64,000 nt of DNA, from assembly GCA_007115705.1 (NCBI GenBank), contig QXEO01002091.1, forward strand, positions 124,001-188,000, given 5' to 3'. Under the pieces are notes generated by a model, which was given only the letters and a program-made list of their open reading frames with translations, ran no database searches and was not told where the DNA came from. Shown in pieces: positions 12,580 to 24,231 of the stretch. Every line of letters begins with the position of its first letter. Within the stretch, counting starts at the first letter, position 1. The DNA comes from Dactylis glomerata (taxonomy: Eukaryota > Streptophyta > Magnoliopsida > Poales > Poaceae). A program made the translations under genes and the position numbers.

Positions 12580-13233
12580 TTCGCAATTTTCTGCGCCTAG
12601 CTCAAAGGCGTTAAAGAAAAGCACTCTTGGGAGATAACCCATTGTTTACTTTTCAGTACTTTTTCTTTTATTTGAGTCTTGGAAGTCATTACTACTGTAA
12701 TGACCGCTCCTTATCTTGTTTATTTCGTTTTTGTGCCAAGAGAAGCCTCTAATTGAGTGAGGTAAAGATTTGGGGTTATTGCTGTCCTGAAACTGTTTTC
12801 GGTGCTGCACCGTAAAAATTCGTGCAAATTCTCTGTTTATCTTTTGGACCTGCGATTTCTTGTGCATATGCCCCAGGTTATATCCAAACTTTTCTTAGTT
12901 GAACACTTTTTTATTTGAGCAACGGAAAATCCCTCAAAAATTCGTCCATTATCAGCTGTCCAGTTTTGACAGATTTCTGCCAATATTTGTTTTTGCCACT
13001 TTATCGCTTTCTTTTGAGTTCTTTTTTATCATGGAACTCTTGTGGAAGTTGCTACAGTAGTATATACTTTATATGTGGTGGTTTTGGGTTGAAACCTGAA
13101 GCTAAAAGAGGTTGAATATATTTTATGCTTGCACTAATGTTGCTAATAGAATTGTGTTTAGTTTTGTATGAAGGAAGTTTTCAAGTGTAGGGATTGGAGA
13201 ATGATGAGATGAGTTGAAGAATGGACAAAAGCT

Positions 13234-13304
13234 CAAGCTTGGGGATGCCCATGCATCACCCCAAGAAATATCCAAGAAGTACAAGCGTCAAAGCTTGGGG
13301 ATGC
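13234..13304 (+). repeat. Two internal copies of the polypurine-tract motif
   Basis: AAGCTTGGGGATGC occurs at 13235-13248 and 13291-13304, identical to the motif immediately before the 3' LTR (15142-15155). The same two internal copies, in reverse, are present in element C (about 43513-43585). Confidence 0.8.
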
Positions 13305-15141
13305 CCCCGAGGCACCCCTTCTTCATCGGCAAAAATCAGGTCACCTTTCAAAACACTATATTTTTATTGCTTCATGCACTATGTGTTTTTCTTGGAGCGT
13401 CAGTTGTTTTAGTTGTCTTAGGTTGTTTAGTTTGTTTGTTTGCTGCAATAAATGGTTGGACCCCAACAAATTTCCTTTGGAGGAGATGTACTCGTTTTCA
13501 TTTGCAAAGAATGCTCTAGTTTTCACTCTTATTAATCGAGCATTCTAGTTTTTCTGCTACTGCTTTTGGTTTTCGTTTTCGCCTTGATATGCGTTCAGAT
13601 CTTGTCATATCTTTTCATCAAGGTGCATTTTTGCCTCTGATCTTTATTGGTTTTCATCAAAAGAGGTGTTTATAAAAATTTCAAATGGTGTTGGAAAAGA
13701 GAAAAAGCTTTGTGCAAAATAGTGGTACAAGAAGGAGCTTGTGTAGACTGCGGCTTAGGCTTTTTCATGTCATGCTTGATGTCTTTTTGATAGTATGCTT
13801 AGTGGTTTTGCTGTAGCATGACTTGTCTCAAATATCTGAGATTGCTTAATGAGCCTTTGAAAAATCATGCGTTGTTTTTATTGTATGGAAGCATTATTTT
13901 GGTTTTCTCCTTGATGCTTTATTTGGGTTGACTTGGCGCATGCTCACACATGTTAGACTCTTCCAAAGTCGCCATTAGCCTTCATGATCATTTAGTTTTT
14001 GACTTTTGATGCCATCGTATGCTTCTTTTAAATGTCGCTTTGTCGCTTTGCATGATTATGGCCATTATTGCTCTCTTAGTTGGTCGCTCCCAGTCTTTTG
14101 CTAGCCCTCGCCTTGTACTGAGTATGAGCTCTACTCGTGCATCCAACTCCTAAAAGCTAAAGTTTTCCATTGTGTCCACTATAAATTCCTATGCATGGTA
14201 TTTGTAAGCCATTCCAAAGTAAAATTTTCGTGTGCTACCTTTCAAAAACCTTCAAAATACTTCTTGTTTTGTGACACTGTTTTCAGCTCATGGGGACGTA
14301 GTGGTCGGATTTGCTATCTTCCATATTGTTTATTCCAAAAAGAAAAAAAAAAGGAAAAAAGAAAGAAAAAAGGCACTCCTCCAAAGAATGTGAATGTTGG
14401 TGGGCACCCGATGGAATCGGTTAGCCATGGTATGTGAAAGGAAAGGTGGGGAGGAGTGCCAAGTTTTATAAAAAGAGCACGAAGTGCCAATCTCTCTCTC
14501 AAAAACTTGCTTTATTTTTGTATGGAAGATAGTAAGAACCCCATTGCCAGTCGTTGACAAAGACAACCACCTCTCAAAATCAAGTTTTATCTCTGTTTTA
14601 CAAATGAAAAGCTCTAGCACATGTTTAAATCACTGCTTCCCTCTGCGAAGGGCCTTTCTTTTACTTTTATGTTGAGTCACCACCTTCTTCCTTTATGCAC
14701 CATTAAGAGAGCATAGTTGTCATTCTTAGTGTGATATGCATTGTCCCAAGGTTCATTGATTGACTCATATTGTTGGTTTCACTTGTTCTTAAATTATTTG
14801 TATCTAGTCGCCCTCTTAAACTTTGAGGTGTCCTATGCATTTATGTTTTGCTCTCTTTGAAGGACAAGCTGAAAACCATTTGTATGTTTTCCTTATGATT
14901 TGAACACACGTTTGACTTTCATTGTTTCATTATCATGATCTTTTGTTTGTGTTCATTTGCATGTTTACAACATGGTTGCTAAGTTCTTATTGTCATGATT
15001 ATATCTTTCATGCCCATGTTTTAAGTTCTATTGATCCCAGCTCATCAATGCTTACATATATGATCAAGATTGTGTAGGTGCATGTCACCTCAAAAATTAT
15101 TCTTTTGTTATCACTTACCTACTCGAGGACGAGCAGGAGTT

Positions 15142-15156
15142 AAGCTTGGGGATGCT
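15142..15156 (+). other. Polypurine tract of element A
   Basis: AAGCTTGGGGATGCT directly precedes the 3' LTR start TGATACG at 15157, the expected plus-strand primer position. Confidence 0.75.
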
Positions 15157-16826
15157 TGATACGTCTCAAACGTATCTATAATTTTTGATGCTCCATGCTT
15201 TGTTTTACACCATTTGCCTATTGTTTCGTTACACTTAGTGGCATTTTTATACATTTTCCGGAACTAACCTATTAACGAAGTGCCATAGTGCCAGTTTCTT
15301 GTTTTTTGCTGTTTTTGTGTTTCAGAAGTGATACACAGGAAATATTCTCGGAATTGGACGAAACAAGTTCCTGAAGTCATATTTCACCGGGGAGCTCCCA
15401 AACATCCGAAGACCTGACGGAGGGGGGCCACGTGGCCCCCACACACAGGGGCGGCGCGGCCTGGCCCCTGGCCGCGCCACCCCCTTGTGAGGCCGCGTGG
15501 CTCCACCTCTGACAGCCTCCTTTCGCCTACATATACCCCCTGACGAGAAAAACCTAAGGGCCCGATCAGTTTTCCAGAATACATCGCGATCCGCCGCCGC
15601 CGTCGACCCGAAGATCGGGAGGGTCCAGAAGCTCTTCCCGGCACCCTGCCGGAGAGGGGAATCGCCACCGGAGGTCTTCTTCATCGCCATGCTTGCCTCC
15701 GGAGCGATGAGTGAGTAGTGTACCTTGGACTATGGGTCCATAGCAGTAGCTAGATGGTTGTCTTCTCCACCATGTGCTTGATGTTTAGATCTCATGAGCT
15801 GCCCTACATGATTGAGATCACCGTTATGTAATACTATGATGTTGGTTTGTTGGGATCCGATGAATATTGGTGTTTATGATTAAGTTGCTGTACTGAATTA
15901 TATCTTTTGTTATCTCTATGTTGTTTATGATCTTGCATGCTCTCCGTTGTTAGTAGCTATCTTGGCCGAGTAGTTGCTAGTGACTCCAAGAGGGGGTATT
16001 TATGCTCGATAGTGGATTCATGTCTCTATTTCACCTGGGGGAATGACAGAAACCTCTAAGGTGGTAGATGTGCTGTTGCTACTAGGGAGAAAACAACATT
16101 CATATGCTCAAGGGCATATGCTTTGTTTACATTACACACTTTGCTTAATGCAATTATCTGTTGTTCGCAACTTAATACTTCTAGGGTGTTCGGATGATAT
16201 CCCCGGGGGTGGATTATTAGTCATAGATGCAGTTGGATGGCGGTCTATGTATTTTGTTGTAATGCCCAGAGTGAATCTCATAGTGATCTTCTTGACATAT
16301 CACGTTATCTTTATTCTATCAATTGCCCAACTGTAATTTGTTTACCCAACATGTTATTTATCTATGGAGAGACACCACTAGTGAACTGTGGACCCCAGTC
16401 CTATTTTAATCATATTGCAATCACCTGTTTACTTTACCCGCATTGTTTACTTTACTCGCATATTACTACTGTTTTCCACTCGATACACTCATAACCTTTG
16501 TTTCAAGCAAACCGGTGAGATTGACAACCTCATCGCAAGTTGGGGACAAAGTATTTGTCTGTGTGTGTGTGTGCAGGTTCCGCGTTGCTGCTGGCCGAAG
16601 ACGAGTCAACAAGTATCGTTAACGGCGCCCTTGTTGGAAGTTACTAAGCCAGTCCGCATCACCTTCAGTCGTCACCGTCTCCCTTCTCCTGTTCGATAAA
16701 CCTTGGTTTCTTAACTGAGGGAAAACTTGCTGCTGCACTCATCATACCTTCCTCTTGGGGTTCCCAACGGGCTGGTCATTCACCACGCACAAGGACTGTC
16801 TGTTGCCACATTCACCTGAAGCATCA
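15157..16826 (+). repeat. Element A 3' LTR
   Basis: 1670 bp, nearly identical to 10138-11803. It is followed directly by the TAGAG target duplication and the resumed transposase frame. A (GT)n tract near 16558-16573 is two repeat units longer than in the 5' LTR. Confidence 0.93.
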
Positions 16827-18029
16827 TAGAGCTAGGAAGGCAGCTTTAATTCAGATTCATGGTGCTGAGGAAGACCAATTTAAATTGCTTAGGGATTATG
16901 GGCAAGAGTTAAAGAGAGCAAACCCTGGATCAACCTTCTTCCTGTCAACAAATTCAGTTAAAGTGCCAGGGACTGATAATGTGAAGGAGCATTTATCCAC
17001 ACTTTATTGGTCATATGATACTTGCAAGAGAGGTTTTCTAAGTGGTTGCAGGCCACTTATTTGTTTTGATGGCTGCCATATCAAAACAAGGTACAAGGGT
17101 GTGTTGCTGACAGCAGTGGGGATAGACCCTAATGACTGCATCTACCCCATTGCAATGGCTATGTGTGAGGTGGAATGCACTAGCTCTTGGGAGTGGTTCC
17201 TCACAACACTCAGAGATGATCTAGGAATTACAAATACCTCTCCATGGACTGTCATGAGTGACAAGCAGAAGGGTCTAATAAATGCAGTTCAGAAGGTGTT
17301 TCCTGATGCAGAACATAGGTTTTGTGTTAGACATATGATACAAAATTTTTAGAAGGCAGGCCACAGAGGGGAGACTTTGAAGAATGACATATGGGCAATT
17401 GCTAGATCAACCAATATTGCAAAGTGGCAGAAGAACATGGATAAGCTCAAGGTGGACAGTGAGCTAGCATACCAGTGGATTGAAGAACTTGTGCCAAACA
17501 CTTGGATCAAGGCATTCTTCTCTGATTTTTGCAAATGTGACATGTTATTGAATAATCATTCAGAGGTTTTCAATAGTTACATTTTGGCAGCTAGAGAGAA
17601 TCCTGTTCTATCTATGCTAGACATGATTTTCCACAAGCAAATGCAAAGGATCTTGTCCAAGCAGATGGAAGCAGCAAAATGGCATGGCAGAATTTGTCCT
17701 AAAATAAAATAGAAATTGGAGAAATATCATGAATGGAGTTTGAACTGCATAGTAAAACCTGGTGGAGATCATAAATTCTCAGTGCAGTCAATGGAGCTTG
17801 AAAGAGCATACTTTGTGGACTTGAAGGTGAAATGTTGTGACTGCAAGAGGTGGCAGCTAACTGGAATTCCCTGCCACCATGCCATTGCTTGCTGCAGGGT
17901 TGACAGAATAAATCCTGAAAATCTTGTTCACCGCTGCTACACAGTGGACACCTACAACAGAGCATATGCTTTTAATTTGGTTCCACTAAGAGGCAGAGTG
18001 TTCTGGGAGAAAGTGGATGCAGTCCAAGT

Positions 18030-19117
18030 TCATCCACCCTTGTTCTCAAGCAATTCTGCCTTCTCCTCATCTTCCTTCATCTTGGCCAAATTCACCTCAA
18101 TTGCTCTTTTCTCAGCTCTATCCATCATCCTATTGACATCATCTACCAGAGTGTTGTATTCCTTCTCCAACTTCTTTTTCTCTGCATCAACCTCCTGGAG
18201 TTTTCTATAGTGCTCTAAACCTTGCTGATTTTTCTCTCTGTCCACCTCATCATGCATAGCCCAGAGCCTCCCTAGGGCATTCTGCAATGGCAATGGCCAG
18301 TCTGGATCTATCCAGCTCACAAATCCACAGTTAATTATCTCCTGCATAAAATCAATACCACCTCATTCAGTACTGTCATACTGAAATTAGATCAATTCAC
18401 AGTTGCTGTTGGTCATCTCCCCTCATTCATTCAGCCAGAATAACTACTGCATAAAATCAATTCACTCTGAACTAACTGAACACTGAACTATCTGAACACT
18501 GAACTAACTGAACTTAACAGCAACAACAGCTAATTGTCAGAAATATGCAGAATAGAGCAAAGACTCGGATTTGGACTCACATTCTCAATCTGACACATGT
18601 AGAATCTCCTGCCGGTATCAACTCCTTGAAAAGCTACGCACTTCCTAGGCTTCAACCCGTGGCCGTCGCAGACATGGTCAACACCACATGCTATGCCGAA
18701 AAATGTAGGGTCCTCGATCGTATTGGGAGCATAGTCGAGGGGGGGTGAGATCCTATTCGAGCAAAAATTGCAGAAGAAACACCTTAATTCGACAGAAAAC
18801 CAACGAAATCGAAAAATCGGCAGATCGGCGGCGAACCCTAATTGCATAACAGAGAGGGGGGTGAGAGCGGCGAACCGGACAGACGAGCTTACCCCTAAGC
18901 GCTCCTCGCTTGATTCTTCGTCATCCCAGCTCGGCATGTCGACGGCGGCCAGGCGGCGGTCTGGCGGCGGCGACAAAGCAGCGGCGCAGGAGCGGGATAA
19001 GAGAGAAGAGCAGCTGAAGACGAGGGGGGCGAGCTGAGAGAAGATGCAAGTAACGGGGACCCTATTGCAAATTTCGAACGCGCGCGGGCGTGTGCCGTTG
19101 GCCAGCGTGGAGGCCAC
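18030..19117 (-). CDS. GRF zinc-finger / coiled-coil protein carried by the MULE
   Basis: Reads leftward, tail-to-tail with the transposase. The final exon is 18341-18030. The preceding exon ends at 18581 with a GTGAGT donor, and the intron ends in ATGCAG. The spliced protein contains the GRF-type zinc-finger pattern: KCVAFQG...GRRFYMCQIEN followed across the intron by EIINCGFVSWIDPDWP. A charged helix rich in K, E and D follows (about 18070-18240), predicted as coiled coil. Genes of this type are found next to plant MULE transposases or as host nucleic-acid-binding factors (family knowledge). The start is uncertain: ATG 19117 gives the longest frame, while an internal Met (MPSWDDEESS, about 18938) looks more natural. 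Whether it is expressed, or helps transposition, cannot be told. Confidence 0.62.
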
Positions 19118-19134
19118 GTGTCGTCACGACGTTG

Positions 19135-19255
19135 GCTGAGGACCAAATTTGCTCGCATTTCAAAGTTCTAGGACTGGTATACAACCAACTTTGAAAATTA
19201 GGACTAAACCTTCACATAGCGTGCAAGATGTAGGACTCCTGGTGTAATTAGCTCC
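19135..19255 (-). repeat. MULE right terminal inverted repeat
   Basis: Reverse complement of the left terminal repeat 8240-8358. The outermost inward-reading bases are GAGCTAATTACACCA. Confidence 0.85.
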
Positions 19256-22200
19256 TTTTCTTTCCATGGCCTAATCAATCTCCATCACGAAACAGTACAA
19301 ATGCAGTTCGAGCATATCATAAAGTCCTCAAGAGAAATAGTAATAATTTTTTAATAGAAAAGAAACAGCAAGTGAGGGGTGTATAGCTGAAGCAACACTG
19401 GCTGCACGTACATAGACAGTCGGCAAGCAGAAAAAAGAACTATGCGACTCTTGTGTCACGTATGAAATGACCATGGAGTTTTCGCTTTCTGAACCAGGGC
19501 GGCACACGCAAAATCATTGAGTGTTGTTTCGGTATCTGTCTCCCATGACGGGTGACGAACGATGGAAAGAGACGGCTGAATGATGAACAAAATCGAAATT
19601 ATTTGTAATTAAAGAAGATGGCGGAATGCTGTAAGCGTTTCTTGAGGGAAAGCTTCTCAGCCTTCGAGAGGTCGCCTAATATGTATTCATCTTTTGAATG
19701 CATTGATTAGAGTATGCAACTTTACACCATATAAGAGCCAAGAGGCATTGAACTTAAGACCCAGCTCACGTAATATAAATAAAATATTGTGGCCCACTAT
19801 TAGTCTATGTTTACATGTGAGAGGGAGTGTTTAAACATAAATGTATTGCCTAGTTTCTTCATCCTTTAGTTGCATAGCTAGAGCATGCCGTTCTACAATA
19901 TGGTTAATAAGAACATCCACTCAGAGGGTCTATCTGTAATTCAAGAGTCGGTGCTAAAAGATGTATTTGGGCACATACCTATGTTGAAAAAGTTTTACTA
20001 TGTGTTTGGTTTTGACGAAACCAAAAATTGGCTGGCTAATACTTTGGCTAAGGTTTTGGTTGCCTACATTTGAGCTTGTAATGGCAAGAAAAATAGTTAG
20101 ATATGGCTAGAGAGATAAGTGTACCAAAATATTTGCAACCCTACGGACAAGAGGCAATATTTCTGCCATGGCCAAGAATGGGTATACTTTTTTTATAACC
20201 ATCCAAATATACCCTTAGAAACCAATGCTAAGCCAGACATAGATTCTCTCACTCGAGTCAGGGTGACTCTGAGTCCCAACAACTCAAAAATCACTCTGAT
20301 TTAAGTTAGAGAATCTAACTCATACTAAACATATCCAACAACTTTAATCGTGTGTCAGTAAATACAAAGAGGCCAAATTGGTGTGTGCCCACTTCCTTTT
20401 TAGGGGTTAGCACCTTGTTTTGGAAATGTGAGTTGTATATGCTTTAAGATCTACTTTGGTGCTAATATTTTTTGCCACAAGTTTTCCCATCACATCTCGT
20501 AGACTAGTCGCTAAGTCTTTCTTTTCCATTTATCCTTTTGTTTACTGTAAATTCAGTGACAAAAATCGAGCTTCGGGAGTATGACCCATGTCCACCCAGA
20601 ATCGAGTATTGCTTTAGCCTTAATTCCAAAGAGAGAACATAGTAAAATTTCGACCAACATTCCATTGTTAGCAATACTTGCATGATAGCCTTAAAAAGGA
20701 CATCATCTTTTCACCTAAAGATTAAAGTTTGATCTTGATGTATGGGTACAAATTAAACAAAAGTATTTTTTAGGAACATGTGCTTGTTTGCCCCTAGCAG
20801 AAATCGCTATGAGTAACAAAAAAAACAAGACTTGGGGTGTATTTATAATCAACATGGCCCACCATGCTACATGTTGTTTACTCGAGAGAAAAAAGCATGT
20901 CGCCTTCGAGAAGTCGATTAATATAGGTTTTAATAAGAGCATCTACATCACGGTGTTGATGAGGGTAGGTTGGAGCCTCCATCGGGGATCGATGCTAAAA
21001 GGTGTGTGTGTGTGGGGGGGGGGGTGGGGGGGGGGGGTAATAACGTAAAATTAAAATATGGTAGCAACCAATGATAGGCTCCAATTAATTTATTTTTATA
21101 TAAGTTGCCGAGCTTACGTGTGAACTTCTATGTGGCTGACAAGGATGTAATAGAAGTGACTTAAGAGCCATACCATTGAGGCACATTCGATATGTACACT
21201 TTCTTTTAAGGGGCTTGCACATGGATTTGGCGATATAGGATGCATATGATACAATCTACTTTGCCGGTAATATATGATTTTACACTAATTTCGCATCGCA
21301 TGTCCTAGCACCGCCGCCTAACTCTTTTTTTACAAGTATGGCCAATTGTTTTTAAAGGATTTGTGATGTCACCTGACATCACTAAATATGCGTAGCGTCG
21401 CAATTGATAATAGCACCGGCATCACTAGATGTGGTACAAGCGAAAGGTCGGAAAGTAGATTTGACGCTAAGCTCCTCTATCTCTCTCCGTTCTAATATAC
21501 ACTTAATTTTTTGGATAATGTTAGTCCACAACAATCTTACGTCTCAACTTCTGTGTGTGCTTGAAAGACGAAAGAGAAATATGATCTAAATGGTCACAAT
21601 GAAGAGACCAATTTGACGTGTCTACTTTCTTTTTAGGGTTAGCACCTGGTTTTAGCAGTGTCAGATGCATATGCTCTAAGCTCTACTTTCGTGCTATTAT
21701 TTCGTCGACACTAGTTTTTCCGGCAAATCCTGTACCACTTATAAATCTCTTTGTACCTCTACACCTTTTGTTTAACGTCTTGGAACACATATGCTCTTAG
21801 AGGCGACGACACGCACCAAGGTAAAGTTGTAATCGTGGCAGCCTATATCCACCCATAATTGTCAACTTCAATTAGTGTCAAAGAGCAAAGTGGAAACGAA
21901 CCAAGATTTCAACCAGTAATCCACTGTTTGTGAATCCGCAATGCCGGTCACTCTCAGGCTCCTTAAAAAGAATATCATTTGTTCACCTAAGATCAAAAGT
22001 TTGACCCTGATGTCCAGGTACAAAAACAGCAGAAATTCTGGCTGTTTGCACCCAGCACTGAGAGGAAAAGCCAAGCCCTGGGTTGGCCGTATCCAGGGCC
22101 CGGGTACGATTCGCGGGGGCCCACGACTGACGGCCGTCAGATCCCGATCAGAGCGCCCAGATTCTCCTCGCAATCCGCGCCGGTGTCTGTGACGTCACGC
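19256..22200. repeat. Gene-free region with a degenerate repeat in about three copies
   Basis: Segments 20383-20760, 21184-21335 (partial) and 21606-22030 share ordered landmarks: CTTTTTAGG-GTTAGCACCT, ATGC-TATGCTCTAAG, CCACCCA-AAT, and CCTTAAAAAGGACATC / CCTTAAAAAGAATATC followed by TTCACCTAA. The copies are much diverged. Weaker similarity also links 19650-19930 with 20890-20960 (CCTTCGAGA-GTCG-TTAATAT). No coding potential is seen. The repeat class is unknown. Confidence 0.55.
21003..21037 (+). repeat. GT/G-rich microsatellite
   Basis: A short (GT)n run passes into two long guanine tracts separated by a single T. On the + strand this can form a G-quadruplex and is also prone to sequencing or assembly error. 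Confidence 0.8.
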
Positions 22201-23881
22201 CCTCTGGCTCCCTGCCCAGGTGGGCCCCAGGCTCGCTGACGGGATTCCACTGGTCGACGCCTCGATGGGAATGGAATTTTGTTTTTGCGCTTCACTCCCT
22301 GTGGTCTGTTCGAATTTCATTCTGGACCGCGCTTCTGTTCTACTCTGTTAATTGGAATGGGTTTGATTTTAAGAAGTGGGCACACGTGTTCAACGCAGTG
22401 GCATGTAGGGTGGTTCCTTGCATGGGCAGTTCGCAGAAGGTCTTTGCCGTTTCTGCTATCTATCTCTTGGTACCAAACAATCAACGCTCTCGTGTGGACA
22501 ATGAAAGAGGACGAACCACGGTTCTTGCACAAGCCGATGTTCTACTATCCATTAAATAACACATATCCCACAAGCAAACCATGTATCCCCCACAATGAAT
22601 GTAGACACGACTATGAAGGATTAGAAGTACTGCATACTTTCATGGTTAGAAGTACAATGAAAGTAATAAGCATAACTCTTTCCCGCAAAAAATAAAATAA
22701 AAAACAATACGCGTCGTCAATAGTGGAGTGCTTCCCCTACAAGGTTGAGAGAAATCCTAAATATTATTATCGATGATAGTTAATTTATTCTTCTTTTCTT
22801 CTACAAAATATGAGTTTTGCACACACTATACCTCCCTCGTCCTGCCATACATGTTTCCAACTTCGTTGCGTATAAGTTGCTTCGATTCTTCATGGCTACT
22901 CTTTTCACACCAAGCCTAATAAATAGTAGCTAAAAATATGTGCAGTGATGTCCTTTTGATCTCACTAACCTTAATTTCATTGTCCCTCGGTACATGTTAG
23001 TATTCATGTCCTGGTTCTCCATTGGCCCCGCGTCGTTGTCTTATCACAATTCTAGTCTGCTCATGTTATGCTTGTCCGTTCCACCGCATCCACCAGCATC
23101 AGCATCGTTGCCATTCCTCTCGCTTCGTGATAGGTATGTAAAAACAAAATGATTAATGTGTGTCGCAGTCAACATGGTACATACATCTCCAAAGGATCTA
23201 AGTATAGGGAATAGTACGCTTTGTAAAACCTCAATCTAGAATATATGATATATTTTACATTGAGATTTTGCGTGCTTGTAATACACATCATTGACTACAT
23301 ACAAATTTGTATTCAATTTTTTTAATATTTTTAATTTGAGTTTTAATATTTTTAAATGAGTTGGGATGTCTTTGTGACATTACTAGCACATCTTCCATTA
23401 TTTCTCGATACCCATCGATACTCGTGTACCCATACATCCTCTAATATCCTCCCGTCCATATTCCTTCTACCCTAGGAGAGGTAAAACAAAACAATCCGAA
23501 AGGGTCGCCGCCATCCCGTACGTGTCACCGTCAACATGCTGTATACCTCTCCAAAGAAAGCTACACCATCGTTGCTACCTTCCCCTATCTATTTCAAACA
23601 TAGTCATACTTGGTAGGTATTTTATTTCAGAGTCGCCACCATGCATTTCTTCCTTCCAAAAAAAGCCAAAAGGACAAGTCATTAACTAATGTAGCAAGAG
23701 GCGTCTTCCTGCCGCCACAAGAGATCAAGAAATGAAGTTCTCTTCCCTCTAAAAAAAGAAAGAAATGAAAGTTCTCTCAAGAAAGAAGATCGTCTTGCTA
23801 ACTCCGAGGACAAGTCTTGGCCACACGAAACAAATTCCAGGTCCTCCTTGTAAAATAACCACTTTGGTAGGCAGTTACCAC
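22201..23881. other. Intergenic DNA upstream of the OTU gene
   Basis: No gene recognised. A diverged local duplication is visible: GTCAACATGGTACATACATC-TCCAAAG at about 23167 resembles GTCAACATGCTGTATACCTC-TCCAAAG at about 23531. The stretch 23290-23370 is AT-rich. Part of this region probably serves as promoter for the OTU gene. Confidence 0.45.
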
Positions 23882-23889
23882 TATAAAAG
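23882..23889 (+). promoter_or_regulatory. TATA box of the OTU protease gene
   Basis: TATAAAAG in a C/A-rich context lies about 60-80 bases before a GC-rich leader that ends in a splice donor at 24231/24232. This predicts transcription starting near 23915. Confidence 0.6.
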
Positions 23890-24063
23890 TACACAAGCCG
23901 CGTGCCGGCCCAGCGAAAAATAAAATAAAATAAAAATAATTTTCTCTCCGCCTTCTCGCGCTTGTTTCGCACCACTCCCCGTCAAGAACTCCCTTCCTCA
24001 ATCCTCAATCCCCTCCGTCCCGCCGCACCAATTCCGCGCGCGCGGCCGGCGTCTCGTCGATCC

Positions 24064-24162
24064 ATGCCCGCCGCCTCCCGGATGGTCCCCGTCTCTGCCC
24101 GCGGCTCTCTCTGCTGGACGCTGAATCCGCCGGGAGCCGCTCCCGCCGTCGCTGCTGCCTAG
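24064..24162 (+). promoter_or_regulatory. Upstream ORF in the OTU gene leader
   Basis: An ATG at 24064 opens a 32-codon frame (MPAASRMVPV...) that stops at TAG 24160-24162, all before the 5' UTR splice donor at 24232. If the predicted leader is right, it would be translated before the main start codon and could reduce or regulate OTU protein synthesis. Confidence 0.45.
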
Positions 24163-24231
24163 TTCCCTCCGGCCGGAGGGAGGAGAGAAGATCCGATTTT
24201 TTTAACCGTCGTCGCGCGGGCTGAGGTCCAG

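Larger units (their letters stand above)
10138..16826 (+). mobile_element. Element A: non-autonomous LTR retrotransposon inside the MULE transposase
   Basis: LTRs are 10138-11803 (1666 bp) and 15157-16826 (1670 bp), starting TGATACGTCTC and ending GAAGCATCA. A perfect 5-bp target duplication TAGAG flanks it (10133-10137 and 16827-16831). The primer-binding site complementary to tRNA-Asp is at 11814-11831, and the polypurine tract with AAGCTTGGGGATGC precedes the 3' LTR. The 3.35-kb interior has no protease, reverse transcriptase, RNase H or integrase, only a 194-aa ORF. By eye the LTRs differ by about 14 substitutions and one 4-bp GT-repeat change (about 0.8%), so the insertion is recent. LTR and primer type point to Gypsy-related Triticeae elements; I do not assign a family name. 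Confidence 0.93.
8601..18029 (+). pseudogene. MURA-like MULE transposase, disrupted
   Basis: Exon 1 is 8601-8640 (MRHRLWSDDPPEY). A normal intron (GTACGT donor, TTGTAG acceptor) leads to exon 2 from 9040, which begins HVHGVFTLMVYHNGFF, an N-terminus typical of grass MULE transposases. An acidic, D/S-rich stretch follows (about 9420-9680), then the zinc-binding/DNA-binding region (CEDGCPWMLKV). The frame is cut at 10137 by element A and resumes in phase at 16832 (RKAALIQIHG). The catalytic core shows ICFDGCHIKT, SSWEWFLTTL and WTVMSDKQKG with CVRHM, and the SWIM finger shows CCDCK...GIPCHHAIACC (about 17839-17900). In-frame TAG codons occur at 17350-17352 and 17710-17712. After WEKVDAVQVHPP the usual C-terminal tail is missing and the frame runs into the antisense GRF gene. 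Confidence 0.88.
8240..19255 (+). mobile_element. Mutator-like DNA transposon (MULE), interrupted by an LTR element
   Basis: The ends are inverted repeats of about 120 bp (8240-8358 and 19135-19255). Both read inward as GAGCTAATTACAC and continue through CTATGTGAAG and AATTTGGTCCTC. Inside are a MURA-type transposase (DDE plus SWIM domains) and a convergent GRF zinc-finger gene. Removing the 6.69-kb element A with one copy of its 5-bp target duplication leaves about 4.3 kb. The bases outside both ends are C/T-rich and roughly similar, as expected for a 9-bp duplication, but I could not confirm a perfect match. Two nonsense codons in the transposase suggest it is no longer autonomous. Confidence 0.88.

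Noticed and set aside
22279..22695. 138-aa plus-strand frame
   Set aside because: Low-complexity mixed composition, no domain, and no splice partner. Likely chance.
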